DNA from: Acidimicrobiaceae bacterium
GTDB lineage: Bacteria; Actinomycetota; Acidimicrobiia; Acidimicrobiales; Bog-793
DNA: 43,094 bases
Assembly (NCBI GenBank): GCA_003136185.1
Contig: PLDN01000077.1
Coordinates: 11,867 to 54,960, forward strand
Direction of reading: 5' to 3'
The notes below the pieces were generated by a model. It was given only the letters and a program-made list of their open reading frames with translations, searched no databases and was not told the origin of the DNA. Of this stretch, positions 20,184 through 27,965 are shown one piece after another (the first letter of the stretch is position 1; the number at the start of each line of letters is the position of its first letter). Position numbers and translations under genes: made by a program.

Positions 20184-21205
20184 CCTAGGACAACGCGCGC
20201 CTTCCCGGCCCGCTTCGCTGAGTAAAGAGCGGCATCAGCCTTGGCGAGGAGTGCCTCGGCATCGACAGGACCATTCGCGCAGACGACCCCGACCGATGCC
20301 GGACAGTTCACGGTGGTGCCCTCCACCTCGAACGGCATCCCGAGAGAGTCGCAGAGTCGCTGGGCGAGGCCGAACGCTGTCGCTTTCCCGCGCCTCACAT
20401 CGCGGCAGAGCACCACGAACTCGTCTCCTCCGATCCTCCCGGCAGTGTCGTTCGGGCGGAGGACTTCGTTGAGGCGTCTCGCTACCGCCTGTAGGAGGAG
20501 ATCGCCGAAGTCGTGCCCGTGCGTGTCGTTTGTCGCCTTGAAGCCGTCGAGGTCGATGAACATGAGAGCGATCGACTCGTGCCGGGAGTGATTCACGCTC
20601 GCGTGGCGCACCAGCGCGAGAAACGCTCCCCGGTTCACGAGTCCAGTCAGCGAGTCGTGGCTCACTTCGTGCTGGAGGCTCTTATGTTCCTCGGCGAGCA
20701 GCTTCTCGAGCTCGAGGCGCCGATCTTCGAAGCGCCGCGTCATCCGGACGAGGCTCGCGTCGCAGCTCGCCCGTGTGACTTCCTCGGCGAGGTCGAGGAC
20801 GGCGGGCGGCGTGGCAAGCTCAGCCGCGATGTCCCGCAATGTGAGGAGCGTCACGTCGCGCCACGCAAGATAGAGCTTGAGCAGCGTCGTCATGGACGTC
20901 TCGTACAGCGCTAGTTCGCCAGGGCGGGCGAGAACCTGGGATTCGTCTGGGCTTGCCGGAGCGCCGGATTCGAGGTAGCGAGCGAGAATTGAGGTAGCGA
21001 GCGAGCTCGTCTCCGATGCGTTGACCTGGGGCAGCGGGTCTGTCGGGCCGAGCTTCAAGATGGAGCGCAGGCGCTCGTTCACCCCTAGGCCCACCTCGGT
21101 CGCGCGCGCAGCTAGCGCTCTACCGAGTGCCACACGAGAATCCATGGTCTGCTGATCTTGCCTCGCTTTGACTTGCATTTCCTGCACGACGCCTGAGTCG
21201 GACAT
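20180..21205 (-). CDS. Diguanylate cyclase with a helical N-terminal domain
   Basis: 341 residues. The first ~165 residues are predicted mostly helical (segments such as LALYETSMTTLLKLYLAWRD) without a recognised sensor name. A coiled-coil-like stretch with FEDRRLELEKLLAEEH (about 170-190) connects to a GGDEF domain. Active-site GGDEF is at 259-263 with a complete RxxD inhibitory site (RPND) five residues before, so it should make cyclic di-GMP. ATG 21205 overlaps by one base (TGATG) the stop of the decayed GGDEF-EAL gene upstream, so the ancestor was an operon of a bifunctional protein and this cyclase. It has no membrane segments. Confidence 0.88.
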   Translation of the reverse strand: MSDSGVVQEMQVKARQDQQTMDSRVALGRALAARATEVGLGVNERLRSILKLGPTDPLPQVNASETSSLATSILARYLESGAPASPDESQVLARPGELALYETSMTTLLKLYLAWRDVTLLTLRDIAAELATPPAVLDLAEEVTRASCDASLVRMTRRFEDRRLELEKLLAEEHKSLQHEVSHDSLTGLVNRGAFLALVRHASVNHSRHESIALMFIDLDGFKATNDTHGHDFGDLLLQAVARRLNEVLRPNDTAGRIGGDEFVVLCRDVRRGKATAFGLAQRLCDSLGMPFEVEGTTVNCPASVGVVCANGPVDAEALLAKADAALYSAKRAGKARVVLG

Positions 21206-21694
21206 CAGTTGCGACCCCCTGCGAGGTACTCGACGCACTCCTCGAAGGAGCAGGGACGCGCGAAGAAGTACCCCTGCGCATAGTGACATCCGAGATCACG
21301 CTCAGCCTCGGCCCGCAAGGTCTCGTCGAACACCTCGTAGCGCGCCTGGCCACGGTCCTTCGCGCGGTGCATCGCTAGGTCGGCGTCGCGCAGCAGCTTG
21401 TCCCCGCTCTCGCCGGCTTGGCCGATGGCGATCCCGACCGACGCCGTCACGTGCACCTCCTCGCCGTCGAGGATGAACGGGGCATTGAACGAACTCAGGG
21501 TGTGTTCAGCAAATCTTGATGGCGTCGGTCGCAACTCGTAGGCCCTCGGACACGACGACGAATTCGTCACCGGTGAAGCGACCGACGGTGTCGCCGCGTC
21601 GCGAGTGTGCCTGAAGCCGCGCCGCAACAACGACCAGCACGGCGACTCCTCGGTCGTGGCCTCGCATGTCATTGAAGAGCTTGAACCTGTCCAA
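21205..21694 (-). pseudogene. Decayed GGDEF-EAL protein remnant
   Basis: From 21694 the minus strand encodes the middle of a GGDEF domain (LDRFKLFNDMRGHD, then GRFTGDEFVVVSEGL), then hits a stop after ATDAIKIC. Removing one base from the AAA at 21511-21513 (plus strand) would restore the frame into AEHTLSSFNAPFIL, VTASVGIAIG and RDADLAMHRAKDRGQ, the GGDEF C-terminal half. Directly after it comes GCHYAQGYFFARP, the end of an EAL phosphodiesterase domain, so nearly the whole EAL domain (~200 residues) is deleted. The 5' part, before LDRFK, is also missing, with a stop immediately upstream. The GGDEF core is altered to TGDEF. This is a dead gene with three separate lesions. Confidence 0.82.
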
Positions 21695-21747
21695 TCAGAT
21701 TTAAAGGAACCCTGGCAGGGACAGCCTACGGTCAGGAGGCCGTTGTC

Positions 21748-21777
21748 TTGACGCGGCTCGTGAATAACATTTATTCT
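21748..21777 (+). promoter_or_regulatory. Promoter of the TetR-led catabolic operon
   Basis: TTGACG (21748-21753) and TATTCT (21772-21777), 18-nt spacer. The -10 ends 6 nt before GTG 21784, so the transcript is probably leaderless. Confidence 0.55.
21762..21776. promoter_or_regulatory. Palindromic operator, likely autoregulatory TetR site
   Basis: GAATAACATTTATTC: arms GAATAA and TTATTC around CAT. It is AT-rich in GC-rich surroundings and covers most of the -10, so binding would block RNA polymerase. I saw no second copy in the window. Confidence 0.6.
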
Positions 21778-21783
21778 TGACCG

Positions 21784-22398
21784 GTGGTCGTTGCCAACCC
21801 GGAGTTCGACGCGCCCGATGAGATCCGCGACGAGTTGCTCGACGCGGCGGCGTCGGTCTTTGCAGAAAAGGGCTATGACGGCACCCGCATCCAAGAGGTC
21901 GTGCGTCGCGCAGGGCTCTCGACGGGAGCGGTCTACGGGCGGTTCACTTCGAAGGACGAGATGCTGCGAGAAGCCGTCATCACGCGATCGGTCCCGCACG
22001 CTCTCCGGCTGCCGGACGACGTCCACCGGGTGGCAGACCTCGTCGAGCGGATCGTCACTCGGACCACGCCCGAATTGCGGGAGCAGGAGGCCCTCCTCCT
22101 CGAGGCATACGTCGCCGCCCGGCGCCATCCCGAGATCGCCGAGGCGATCTACGAGGCGAACCGCCGATGGCGCGAGGCCGCCGGTCCGTTTGTCGACGCA
22201 GCGCTCGCCGACGGGACCTTGGGAGAGGGAGTCGATGGGCAGTCCGTGCTGTTTCTCGTCAGGGTCCTGCGCCTCGGCCTTTTATTGCACCGGGCATCTG
22301 GCATGCCCGAGCCCGACGCTAAGTCGTGGTCAGACCTCGTAGTCCGTGTCGTCGCCTGCCTTGGTGACGCCGATCGTCCCGGAGGAGCAATCACATGA
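21784..22398 (+). CDS. TetR-family transcriptional regulator
   Basis: 204 residues with an N-terminal TetR helix-turn-helix (about 14-60): DELLDAAASVFAEKGYDG followed by IQEVVRRAGLSTGAVYGRF (two motif blocks). The C-terminal ligand domain is unassigned, as usual. It is the first gene of the catabolic operon and overlaps the diiron gene by ATGA (22395-22398). The palindrome 7 nt upstream of its start suggests self-repression and control of the whole operon, with an acyl-CoA or pathway intermediate as a plausible inducer (inference). GTG 21784 fits the leaderless promoter. Confidence 0.9.
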   Translation: MVVANPEFDAPDEIRDELLDAAASVFAEKGYDGTRIQEVVRRAGLSTGAVYGRFTSKDEMLREAVITRSVPHALRLPDDVHRVADLVERIVTRTTPELREQEALLLEAYVAARRHPEIAEAIYEANRRWREAAGPFVDAALADGTLGEGVDGQSVLFLVRVLRLGLLLHRASGMPEPDAKSWSDLVVRVVACLGDADRPGGAIT

Positions 22399-23495
22399 CG
22401 ACGACCGATCTCCCGAACCCGACTGAGCTCGATGAGACCTTCAAGATCATCGAAGACCATTGCGACCGTATCTACACGTGGAATTACGAGCGTTCGCGGC
22501 CTCAGCTGGTGACCTTGTACAACAAGGCGGCGCAATCGCAGTGGGCGAGCGTCACTGACCTCGACTGGTCGACTCCTGTCGACCCCGAGTCGCTCGTCAG
22601 CTTGCACGCTCCGAACTTGCGCCTCATGCGGGAAGTCACCCAGATGCCGGGGTCGCCGATCGCGAGCTGGAAAGACAAAGAGCTGTTGCAGCTCGGCCTC
22701 GAGATGTTCACGGCCATGCTGAGCCAGTTCATGCACGGCGAGCAAGGCGCCATGTTGACGGCCGCCAAGATCGTCGAGACGGTCCCTTGGATCGACGCCA
22801 AGTACTACGCCGCCACCCAGACGATGGACGAGGCGCGCCACACCGAGGTATTCGCCCGTTACATCGAGGAAAAGGTGGGCGAGCCCTACCCGATGAACCC
22901 GAACCTCGAAGCCCAGATCACAGGTCTCCTCGAGGACAGCCGGTGGGACATCGCCTACCTCGGGATGCAGATCGTCATCGAGTCGCTCGCGCTCGCCGCC
23001 TTCGGTGACATGGCACGCAAGACGACCGAGCCACTCCTCAAGAAACTCCTCCGGTACATCATGGCCGACGAGGCCCGTCACGTGGCCTTCGGGATCCTCT
23101 CGCTCGGCGAGTACTACCAGCACCTCTCTGCTGCAGAGCTGAAGGAACGCCAGGATTTCCTCCTCGAGCACACTGTCAATGCACGCGCTCGCTCGACCAC
23201 GCCGGAGATCTGGGAGCGCATGGGCGTGCGGGTGCAAGAGGTCGTGCCGTTCATCACAGAGGCGGCCGGCAAGATGAAGCAGAGCCCGTTCGCACAGTTC
23301 CAGAATGGTTTCTTCGCGAAGCTCGTGCCGAACGTGCGCAAGCTCGGGCTGCTCGACGCGAACGACGGCTACCTGCGCGAGCGCTGGGGAGAAGCGGGCC
23401 TTCTCGAGTATGAGTTCGCCGATGCGACGAGCGAGGACTACGCCACATACGACGCGGTAGCCGCCGACCGGGCCTCTGAGCCCGCGCCGGCCTGA
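22395..23495 (+). CDS. Ferritin-like diiron protein (putative oxygenase/oxidase)
   Basis: 366 residues forming a four-helix-bundle diiron-carboxylate protein. All six ligands are visible in the order E...ExxH...E...ExxH: Glu116 (HGEQGAM), Glu146/His149 (DEARHTEV), Glu196 (VIESLAL) and Glu226/His229 (DEARHVAF). This is the ligand pattern of bacterial multicomponent monooxygenase alpha chains, ribonucleotide-reductase-R2-like oxidases, acyl-ACP desaturases and related ferritin-like proteins. The single-gene context without an obvious reductase or coupling protein argues against a classical multicomponent hydroxylase. An oxidative step on the operon's substrate is the likely role; the exact reaction is not predictable. 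Confidence 0.82.
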   Translation: MTTTDLPNPTELDETFKIIEDHCDRIYTWNYERSRPQLVTLYNKAAQSQWASVTDLDWSTPVDPESLVSLHAPNLRLMREVTQMPGSPIASWKDKELLQLGLEMFTAMLSQFMHGEQGAMLTAAKIVETVPWIDAKYYAATQTMDEARHTEVFARYIEEKVGEPYPMNPNLEAQITGLLEDSRWDIAYLGMQIVIESLALAAFGDMARKTTEPLLKKLLRYIMADEARHVAFGILSLGEYYQHLSAAELKERQDFLLEHTVNARARSTTPEIWERMGVRVQEVVPFITEAAGKMKQSPFAQFQNGFFAKLVPNVRKLGLLDANDGYLRERWGEAGLLEYEFADATSEDYATYDAVAADRASEPAPA

Positions 23496-23535
23496 TCCAT
23501 CGCTGCCGAGCGTCGACGCTGAGACGGGATACGAC

Positions 23536-24699
23536 ATGACTGGAACCCTTCGCGGAGCGGCCGCCATCGTCGGGGTTGCCGACGCCGCCTCGCCGACCGG
23601 CGAGCTCGACCGCTTCGGGCGCGACCTCGAGACTGCGATGGTGTTGGAGGCGCTTGACGATGCCGGGCTGACCCTGGCCGACGTGGACGGCGTCTGCCAC
23701 TCGCAGTCGGCGATGGCCTTCGCCGAGTATCTCGGGGTCCACCCGCAGTACACGGACTCGACGAACACGGGAGGCTCGAGCTACGAGGTTCACGCCGAGC
23801 ACGCGGCGGGTGCGATTGCGGCGGGGCTCGCGGATGTCGTCGTGGGCGTCTACGCCGCCACGCCACGGAGCGACCGCAAGCAGCGCAGGGGCGGGGGCCG
23901 CTTCACCCCGAACGGCCCAATGCCGGCGGCAGAGTGGGAGTGGCCGTACCGGCTCCGGATGCCGATGGGCCCGTACGCGCTGGCGGCGAGCCGGCACATG
24001 TACGAGTTCGGCACGACTCCCGAGCAGCTGGCCGAGATCGCCGTCTCGACGCGTAAGTGGGCTGTGCTCAACCCGCGGGCACGGTTCTCAGAGGAGATCA
24101 CCGTCTCGGACGTGCTGGCCTCGCCGATGCAGGTCGCCCCGCTCCACCTGCTCGACTGTTGCCTTGTCACCGATGGGGCGGGTGCGTTCGTGATGACGAG
24201 CGCCGAGCGGGCGAAGACTTTGCGTAAGCCACCGGTTTATGTCCTCGGTGCTGCGACGTGTCATGACCACATGATCATCAGCCAGATGCCAGACTTGACG
24301 ACGACGCCCGGGGCGATCTCGGGCCCGGCTGCCTTCTCGATGGCTGAGATCAAGCCGGACGACGTCGACATCCTGATGGGTTACGACAGCTTTACCATCA
24401 CGGCCCTGTTGCACCTCGAGGATCTCGGCTTTTGTTCCAAGGGAGAAGGCGGTGCCTTCGTCGAGGACGGCCGTACTGCGCCCGGAGGGTCGCTCCCGAT
24501 GAACACGAACGGTGGCGGCCTGTCTTACACACATCCTGGCGCGTACGGGATGTTCCTCATCGTCGAGGCCGTCCGCCAGTTGCGGGGCGAGTGCGGTCCC
24601 CGGCAGGTCGAGGGAGCCGAGGTGGCTGTCGCTCACGGATCGGGCATGGTGCTCTCCTGCATGTCAACGCTCGTCCTTGGAACCGAGGCGACGCTGTGA
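23536..24699 (+). CDS. Thiolase-fold lipid-transfer/aldolase-like protein (Ltp2/SCP-x type)
   Basis: 387-residue thiolase-superfamily protein of the SCP-x/lipid-transfer group. The usual nucleophilic Cys of the first half is absent: the equivalent loop reads NTGGSSYEVH (77-86). In the second half the motif that normally holds a catalytic His reads MGYDSFTI (Tyr283), and the last loop reads GGLSYTHPGAYG with Tyr331 and His333. Cys loss plus tyrosines in these loops is what is known for Ltp2-type retro-aldolases of steroid side-chain breakdown, which work with a DUF35 protein. The DUF35 gene follows with a GTGA overlap, supporting such a complex. Retro-aldol cleavage is inferred, not shown. Confidence 0.8.
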   Translation: MTGTLRGAAAIVGVADAASPTGELDRFGRDLETAMVLEALDDAGLTLADVDGVCHSQSAMAFAEYLGVHPQYTDSTNTGGSSYEVHAEHAAGAIAAGLADVVVGVYAATPRSDRKQRRGGGRFTPNGPMPAAEWEWPYRLRMPMGPYALAASRHMYEFGTTPEQLAEIAVSTRKWAVLNPRARFSEEITVSDVLASPMQVAPLHLLDCCLVTDGAGAFVMTSAERAKTLRKPPVYVLGAATCHDHMIISQMPDLTTTPGAISGPAAFSMAEIKPDDVDILMGYDSFTITALLHLEDLGFCSKGEGGAFVEDGRTAPGGSLPMNTNGGGLSYTHPGAYGMFLIVEAVRQLRGECGPRQVEGAEVAVAHGSGMVLSCMSTLVLGTEATL

Positions 24700-25112
24700 G
24701 CGAACGCAACGTCGGCCCGGCGTCACCCGAGAGCGGGCCTTTCTGGGAGGCGACCCGCGAGCGCCGTCTCGTGCTCCAGTGGTGCACGGCCTGCGAGGAG
24801 CCGATCCAGTACCCGAGATCTTTCTGCCCGAGATGCCAGGCATCCGGCTCCTCGCTCGAGTGGCGGGACGCGTCGGGCCTCGGGGTCGTTTACGCAATCG
24901 TGGTCGAGCACAAGCCCGAGGCGATGGGTGAAGAGTCGCCCTACGCGGTCGCCCTCGTTGACCTGGAAGAGGGTGTCCGGCTCATGACGAACATCGTCGG
25001 GCCCGACGCACTCTCGGCGACTATAAGTACTGGCGTCCGGGTCACATGGGAGCCACTGGAAGACGGAAGGAATCTGCCGTTGTTCGAGGTGAGCGCCGCG
25101 AAGCAGGTCTGA
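24696..25112 (+). CDS. DUF35 Zn-ribbon/OB-fold protein, partner of the thiolase-fold protein
   Basis: 138 residues: an N-terminal helix (SGPFWEATRERRLVLQ), a rubredoxin-like zinc ribbon with Cys30, Cys33, Cys44 and Cys47 (WCTACEEP ... FCPRCQAS), and an OB-fold with SGLGVVYAIVVEH. This is the ChsH2-type DUF35/DUF35_N arrangement. In characterised systems the domain binds the CoA substrate and docks to the Ltp2 aldolase. GTG 24696 overlaps the preceding stop (GTGA), indicating tight coupling and probably fixed stoichiometry. Confidence 0.88.
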   Translation: MSERNVGPASPESGPFWEATRERRLVLQWCTACEEPIQYPRSFCPRCQASGSSLEWRDASGLGVVYAIVVEHKPEAMGEESPYAVALVDLEEGVRLMTNIVGPDALSATISTGVRVTWEPLEDGRNLPLFEVSAAKQV

Positions 25113-25127
25113 CATAGGAGGGGGAGC

Positions 25128-26339
25128 ATGGCAGTAGAGCTGGATCTCGGGCCGAAGGCTCGCGCGTTCCGCGACGAGTTGCGGGACTGGCTGGAGGCAA
25201 ACCGACCAGGAGAGCTCGAAGGCGTCGAGTCCGAACGGGCGGCGTTCGGGGACGTCCCCGGTATCGCGGAATGGACCGAGAAGCTCTACAAGGCAGGGTA
25301 TCTCTGCGTCGCGTGGCCAGAGGAGTACGGAGGCCGTGGGTTGACCGGGCTCGAGGTCGTCGTCATGAACGAGGAGTTCGGGCGGGCCGGCGTACCTCGC
25401 GTGACCCGTGGAATGGGGGAATGGCTTGTCGGGCCCTCGATCATCGTGTGGGGCACCGACGAGCAGAAGGCTCACTTCCTGCCCCGGATCATCGAGGGGA
25501 AGGACCGGTATTGCCAGGGTTTCTCGGAGCCTGACGCCGGATCGGACCTGGCGTCGTTGAAGACTCGTGCCATCGTCGACGGCGACGAGGTAGTCATCAC
25601 CGGGCAGAAGGTGTGGACCTCGGGCGCGCTCCTTGCGAACATGATGTTCTGCCTCTGCCGTACCGACCCTGACGCCCCCAAACACCGGGGCATCTCCTAC
25701 GTGCTCACGCCGATGAAGCGCGAGAACGGTGAGTCGAACGGCTTCGACCTACGGCCGATCAAGCAGCTGACCGGGAGCTCCTATTTCACCGAGACGTTCA
25801 TCAACGAGGCTCGCGCCCCGTTGTTCAACGTGATCGGCGGGCTCAACAACGGCTGGCGTGTGACGATGACGACGCTCGGCAACGAGCGGGGCGGCAACGC
25901 CACCACCCAGCACGTCCAGTACACCAGGCAGTTCTGGGCGGCGGTCGAGTTGGCGCGCGAGCTCGGCCTCGACACCGACCCGCTCGTGCGCCAGCAGCTC
26001 GCGTGGGCGTACACGCACTGCGAGATCATGCGGTTCCAGGGTTTGCGCCTGCTCGCCGAAGTCATCGCGAAGAAGGAGCCCGGTCCCGCGTCCGCCCTCA
26101 ACAAGATGTTCTGGTCCGAGTATGCGCAGCGGTTCGCCGAGAACATCACGAACTGGCGGGGAATGGCGTCGACCGTGCTGCCGTCCGATGGCACAGGCGA
26201 CTACCCGCTCGACAAGTGGCAGCAGTCGTTCTTGTCGACCCGGTCGGTGACCATCTGGGGCGGGACTGCCCAGGTGCAGCGCAACATCGTGTCGGAGCGG
26301 GTGCTCGGAATGCCTAAGGAGCCCGGATCCGGTGACTGA
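25128..26339 (+). CDS. Acyl-CoA dehydrogenase lacking the canonical catalytic Glu
   Basis: 403-residue FAD flavoprotein of the FadE family with QGFSEPDAGSDLASLKTR and VITGQKVWTS signatures. The segment that in medium-chain-type enzymes carries the base (EGGT) reads TIWGGTAQVQRN, with Trp377 in place of Glu. Glu253 in TLGNERGG is at a helix where isovaleryl- and long-chain-type enzymes place theirs, so it may serve instead, or the enzyme may need a partner subunit as in actinobacterial alpha2beta2 FadE enzymes. AGGAGGGGG lies just upstream of the ATG; it overlaps the ligase gene by 8 nt. Confidence 0.88.
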   Translation: MAVELDLGPKARAFRDELRDWLEANRPGELEGVESERAAFGDVPGIAEWTEKLYKAGYLCVAWPEEYGGRGLTGLEVVVMNEEFGRAGVPRVTRGMGEWLVGPSIIVWGTDEQKAHFLPRIIEGKDRYCQGFSEPDAGSDLASLKTRAIVDGDEVVITGQKVWTSGALLANMMFCLCRTDPDAPKHRGISYVLTPMKRENGESNGFDLRPIKQLTGSSYFTETFINEARAPLFNVIGGLNNGWRVTMTTLGNERGGNATTQHVQYTRQFWAAVELARELGLDTDPLVRQQLAWAYTHCEIMRFQGLRLLAEVIAKKEPGPASALNKMFWSEYAQRFAENITNWRGMASTVLPSDGTGDYPLDKWQQSFLSTRSVTIWGGTAQVQRNIVSERVLGMPKEPGSGD

Positions 26340-27915
26340 GGCCGCCGTCTCGCCGTCGCCTGTCATGCAAGCAGCCGCCACCGGCATGACCGTCTCATTG
26401 CACGCGGCGGCTGAGCCCGACCGCCTGGCGGTCATCTCCGAAGACGGCTCGCTCTCTTTGACCTACGGGGAGCTGAACGCCCGAGGGAATCAGCTCGCGA
26501 GGGCGTTGCGGGCGCGGGGCGTTGCGGCCGGCGACGGCGTCGTCATCATGTGCTCCAACCGGCCCGAGTTTGCAGAGGTGTACGTCGCATGTCTGCGGTC
26601 TGGTCTGCGCTTGACGACGGTCAACTGGCACCTCACCGCTGATGAGGCGGCATACATCATCGCTGACTGCGAGGCGAAGGTGTTCGTTGTAGACGCCCGT
26701 TTCGGGGCGGTGGCGGAGGGTGCTGTCAGCGCAGTTGGGGAGGGAAGCGCCAGGTTGGCGATCGGCGGTGAGATCGGCGGTTTCGAGGACTACGAGGCCG
26801 CGCTCGAAGGCCTCGACGACTCGGACTTAGAGGACCCGCTCCTCGGCGTGACGATGCTGTACACCTCGGGCACCACCGGGCGCCCGAAGGGCGTCTACCG
26901 CAAGGACCGAGCCGCGACCTCTCCGGCGGTGCTTGGCCTGTTCGCTCCTCAGCCTGGAGACGTCCACCTCTGCACTGGTCCGCTCTACCACGCAGCGCCC
27001 TTGGCCTTCTCGCTCGGGATCCCGCTCGCGCTCGGTGCGACCGTGGTGCTCATAGAGAGTTGGGATGCGCAGGAGACCCTCGCGCTGATCGAGCGTCACG
27101 GCGTGACGCATGTGCACATGGTCCCGACGATGTTCCACCGTTTGCTGTCCCTACCCGAGGGTGTGCGCGAGGGGTACGACGTGACGTCGTTGCGTTTCGT
27201 CGTGCATGGGGCGGCGCCTTGTCCCGTGCACGTGAAGCAAAGGCTCATCGACTGGCTCGGTCCGATCGTGGTCGAGTACTACGCAGCGACCGAAGGCACG
27301 GCTACTTGGGTCGACTCGGCGCAGTGGCTCTCCAGGCCAGGCACGGTGGGGAAGGTGGTGCCGCCGGACCTCGTCAAGATCGTCGACCCCTTTGGCGAGG
27401 CTTTGGGGGCGGGGGAGGTGGGCCTCGTGGCTATAAAGGCGCCGGACGCCGGGAGGTTCGAGTACTTCAAGGACGCCGAGAAGACGGCTTCGACGTACCT
27501 GGGCGACTATTTCGCTCTCGGCGACGTCGGCTATCTCGACGAGGACGGCTATCTCTATTTGACCGATCGGTCGGCCAACCTGATCATCTCGGGCGGGGTG
27601 AACATCTATCCCGCTGAGGTCGATGCGGTGCTGCTGGAGCATCCTTCAGTCGGGGATGCGGCGACGATCGGGGTTCCTGACGACGAGTGGGGCGAGACCG
27701 TGCTTGCCGTCGTCGAGCCGGCGGCGGGCGTGGTCGGCGACGACGCATTGGCTGGCGAGCTCATCGAGTTCTGCCGGGAGCGTCTCGCGCGGTTCAAGTG
27801 CCCGCGCAACGTGGAGTTCCTCGAGGAGCTGCCCCGACAGGACAACGGCAAGATATACAAGCGATTGCTGCGGGACCGGTACCGGGCTCGGGTCGAGGGG
27901 CCTGCGTCCTCGTAG
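26332..27915 (+). CDS. Acyl-CoA ligase (AMP-forming, FadD type)
   Basis: 527-residue ANL-superfamily enzyme that activates a carboxylic acid to its CoA thioester through an acyl-adenylate. The AMP-binding P-loop motif MLYTSGTTGRPKG lies at 175-187; YYAATEG is the A5-type motif; YLTDRSANLIISGG is the hinge region; Lys507 in QDNGKIYKR is the catalytic Lys of the mobile C-terminal domain. GTG 26332 overlaps the dehydrogenase stop by 8 nt. It supplies the CoA ester that the dehydrogenase and thiolase-fold protein would use; chain type cannot be read from sequence. Confidence 0.92.
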   Translation: MTEAAVSPSPVMQAAATGMTVSLHAAAEPDRLAVISEDGSLSLTYGELNARGNQLARALRARGVAAGDGVVIMCSNRPEFAEVYVACLRSGLRLTTVNWHLTADEAAYIIADCEAKVFVVDARFGAVAEGAVSAVGEGSARLAIGGEIGGFEDYEAALEGLDDSDLEDPLLGVTMLYTSGTTGRPKGVYRKDRAATSPAVLGLFAPQPGDVHLCTGPLYHAAPLAFSLGIPLALGATVVLIESWDAQETLALIERHGVTHVHMVPTMFHRLLSLPEGVREGYDVTSLRFVVHGAAPCPVHVKQRLIDWLGPIVVEYYAATEGTATWVDSAQWLSRPGTVGKVVPPDLVKIVDPFGEALGAGEVGLVAIKAPDAGRFEYFKDAEKTASTYLGDYFALGDVGYLDEDGYLYLTDRSANLIISGGVNIYPAEVDAVLLEHPSVGDAATIGVPDDEWGETVLAVVEPAAGVVGDDALAGELIEFCRERLARFKCPRNVEFLEELPRQDNGKIYKRLLRDRYRARVEGPASS

Positions 27916-27965
27916 CGTTATTTGGCCTCGGCGCCCGGTGAGGGCGCTCTAAGGAGGGAGTCACG

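Noticed and set aside
22149-23768. A 539-codon minus-strand open frame
   Set aside because: It lies opposite the TetR, diiron and aldolase genes, all with clear motifs; the antisense translation has none.
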